Shown: in pieces, positions 63,370 to 64,000 of the stretch
How the letters are laid out: each line of letters starts with the position of its first letter
Position numbering within the stretch: the first letter of the stretch is position 1
Assembly (NCBI GenBank): GCA_036702975.1
Contig: DATNPX010000026.1
Span: forward strand, 172,102 to 236,101
Length of the DNA: 64,000 bases
Reading direction: 5' to 3'
From: DATNPX01 sp036702975
GTDB taxonomy: Bacteria; Cyanobacteriota; Vampirovibrionia; Obscuribacterales; Obscuribacteraceae
The notes under the pieces: generated by a model
Told to the model about the DNA's origin: nothing
What the model saw: only the letters and a program-made list of their open reading frames with translations
The model's database searches: none
Translations under genes and position numbers: made by a program

Positions 63370-63780
63370 ATGAGACTACATGACGAGAATGCCTCGTTTC
63401 GCTTCAATCAGACCGGCTTGAGAAAATTTCTCGGCGATCTTGAATGCGAGATCATGGAGATCGTCTGGAAGAAAGCATCGCCTTCCGTCACGGTTAGAGA
63501 GATTTTTGACGTCCTCAAGAATGAGCGACAAATCGCCTACACGACAGTCATGACGACAATGGCGAGATTGGCGGAAAAGGGCATTTTGCGCCTTACTGAC
63601 AAATCGGGTTTGGCCAACAACTATACGCCACTCGAGAGCAAACAAGAGTTTGTCACCAACGCAGTCGCACGCGTGCTAGACATTTTCACTAAAGAGTTTC
63701 CGAAAGAATCGGCTTTGTTTTTTGAAAAATACAACGGTCGCAAAACCGAGAAACGCCCAACTACCACCAAAAAGAAATAG
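63370..63780 (+). CDS. BlaI/MecI/CopY-family transcriptional regulator
   Basis: A dimeric winged-helix repressor. The DNA-binding half covers residues about 18-92 (GDLECEIMEIVWKKASPSVTV, IAYTTVMTTMARLAEKGILR), with the helix-turn-helix in the YTTVMTTMARL region. The C-terminal part is a dimerisation helix and a Lys/Thr-rich tail. The length of 136 residues is close to the family norm. In known systems a BlaR1-type membrane metalloprotease lies next to it; none is visible up to the window edge. Confidence 0.88.
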   Translation: MRLHDENASFRFNQTGLRKFLGDLECEIMEIVWKKASPSVTVREIFDVLKNERQIAYTTVMTTMARLAEKGILRLTDKSGLANNYTPLESKQEFVTNAVARVLDIFTKEFPKESALFFEKYNGRKTEKRPTTTKKK

Positions 63781-63875
63781 GCGTTTGCGGCTTTGACAGC
63801 GGTTTGCCGGAACTCGGTCTTGGGCTGAGCTAGAATGCTTTGCCTGCAAATTGTTCGCTAGCGAGGCAAAGAAAG

Positions 63876-63902
63876 AAAAAGGGCAACCTTCACAGATTGC
63901 CC
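63876..63902 (-). terminator. terminator of the minus-strand gene at the right edge
   Basis: Stem GGGCAA/TTGCCC with a 10-base loop; on the minus strand it runs straight into TTTTTCTTTC. On the plus strand a T5 tract occurs 7 bases later, so it may serve both converging genes. A second inverted repeat CTTTGCCT/AGGCAAAG (63838-63845 and 63864-63871) lies just beside it. Confidence 0.75.
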
Positions 63903-63952
63903 TCGATTCTTTTTGTACTCGTTCTGTATATACCGGCTCTACCGGACTCAGA

Positions 63953-64000
63953 CTATTCGTTGTCTGGAATCGGTGAACCTTCCGGTAACGTCGGTGACGT
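63953..64000 (-). CDS. 3' end of an unidentified gene (last 15 codons)
   Basis: The frame enters from the right edge and ends at TAG (63953-63955). It codes for a Pro/Ser/Thr/Glu-rich tail TSPTLPEGSPIPDNE. The strong terminator 50 bases downstream on the same strand supports a real gene end. Nothing else can be said about the product. Confidence 0.55.
   Translation of the reverse strand, partial: TSPTLPEGSPIPDNE

Noticed and set aside
1..64000. tRNA, rRNA, CRISPR arrays and insertion sequences
   Set aside because: No T-loop GGTTCGA-type tRNA pattern in a cloverleaf, no regularly spaced direct repeats, no transposase domains or terminal inverted repeats were found.

Overview
The window is a contiguous piece of bacterial chromosome, close to 50% GC by eye. 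Genes are dense on both strands. I see no rRNA, tRNA, CRISPR array, insertion sequence or phage module. Gene content suggests an aerobic, non-photosynthetic bacterium with a diderm-type envelope. The mix of sucCD, ETF, acyl-CoA dehydrogenase and crotonase genes, YvcK with N-terminal membrane helices, a DUF2993 (LmeA-like) secreted protein, a CsaB/TagA surface-polymer pair, GmhB and many Thr/Ala/Gln-rich exported proteins would fit a melainabacterial (Vampirovibrionia, Obscuribacterales-like) member of the Cyanobacteriota. That placement is inference from gene content; no marker gene here proves it.

Layout. 1-12.8 kb: translation and metabolism on the minus strand (sua5/tsaC partial at the left edge, miaB, ribD), then sucC-sucD on plus with a clear terminator, a secreted PDZ protein, a patatin phospholipase, and a long minus-strand run def - rapZ C-domain - yvcK - flavin reductase - dienoyl-CoA-isomerase-like crotonase - small ORF. 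12.9-17.2 kb: a secreted unknown, cobU, a YgjP-like metallopeptidase and fabF. 17.2-22.5 kb: one 1754-residue cysteine-free protein with about 97-residue helical repeats. 22.8-27.9 kb: cysE, a small coiled-coil protein, a zinc-ribbon/TM protein, a catalytically odd acyl-CoA dehydrogenase, rpe and a secreted TPR protein. 28-34 kb: a Nat-type ABC exporter locus whose second permease is fused to a CPBP protease, then a membrane protein and a stand-alone OLD-type TOPRIM protein. 34.2-39 kb: MATE exporter, short RadC, ispG, secreted alpha/beta hydrolase. 39-44.5 kb: a minus-strand series histidine kinase - response regulator - phoU - holA - etfB - etfA. 44.8-51 kb: gpmI, a Thr-rich lipoprotein with a good promoter and terminator, the DUF2993 protein, rph and a UbiB/ABC1 kinase. 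51.4-57.2 kb: a second zinc-ribbon/TM protein, gcvPB, a short RNase D, and glcE-glcF without glcD. 57.4-64 kb: csaB - tagA - mrnC, a PAS histidine kinase followed by a REC-GGDEF-REC protein with degenerate signature residues, gmhB, a BlaI-family repressor, and the 3' end of a minus-strand gene at the right edge.

How it works together. Electron-transfer flavoprotein, acyl-CoA dehydrogenase, crotonase, SucCD, GlcEF and GcvPB point to oxidation of acyl-CoAs and small organic acids feeding a respiratory chain. The PhoR/PhoB/PhoU-like block suggests phosphate-linked regulation. CsaB, TagA and GmhB suggest cell-surface polysaccharide work. Several translations begin at TTG or GTG behind strong Shine-Dalgarno sequences (sucC, etfB, the ABC-2/CPBP fusion, yvcK), so starts were chosen by ribosome binding site and family alignment rather than by the longest frame.

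The items most worth following up are the TOPRIM-only OLD-like protein with its membrane neighbour, the giant repeat protein, the acyl-CoA dehydrogenase lacking its usual catalytic glutamate, the signalling protein whose receiver domains both lack the phospho-acceptor aspartate, and the recurrence of half-proteins (RapZ C-domain, MPN-only RadC, TOPRIM-only OLD).
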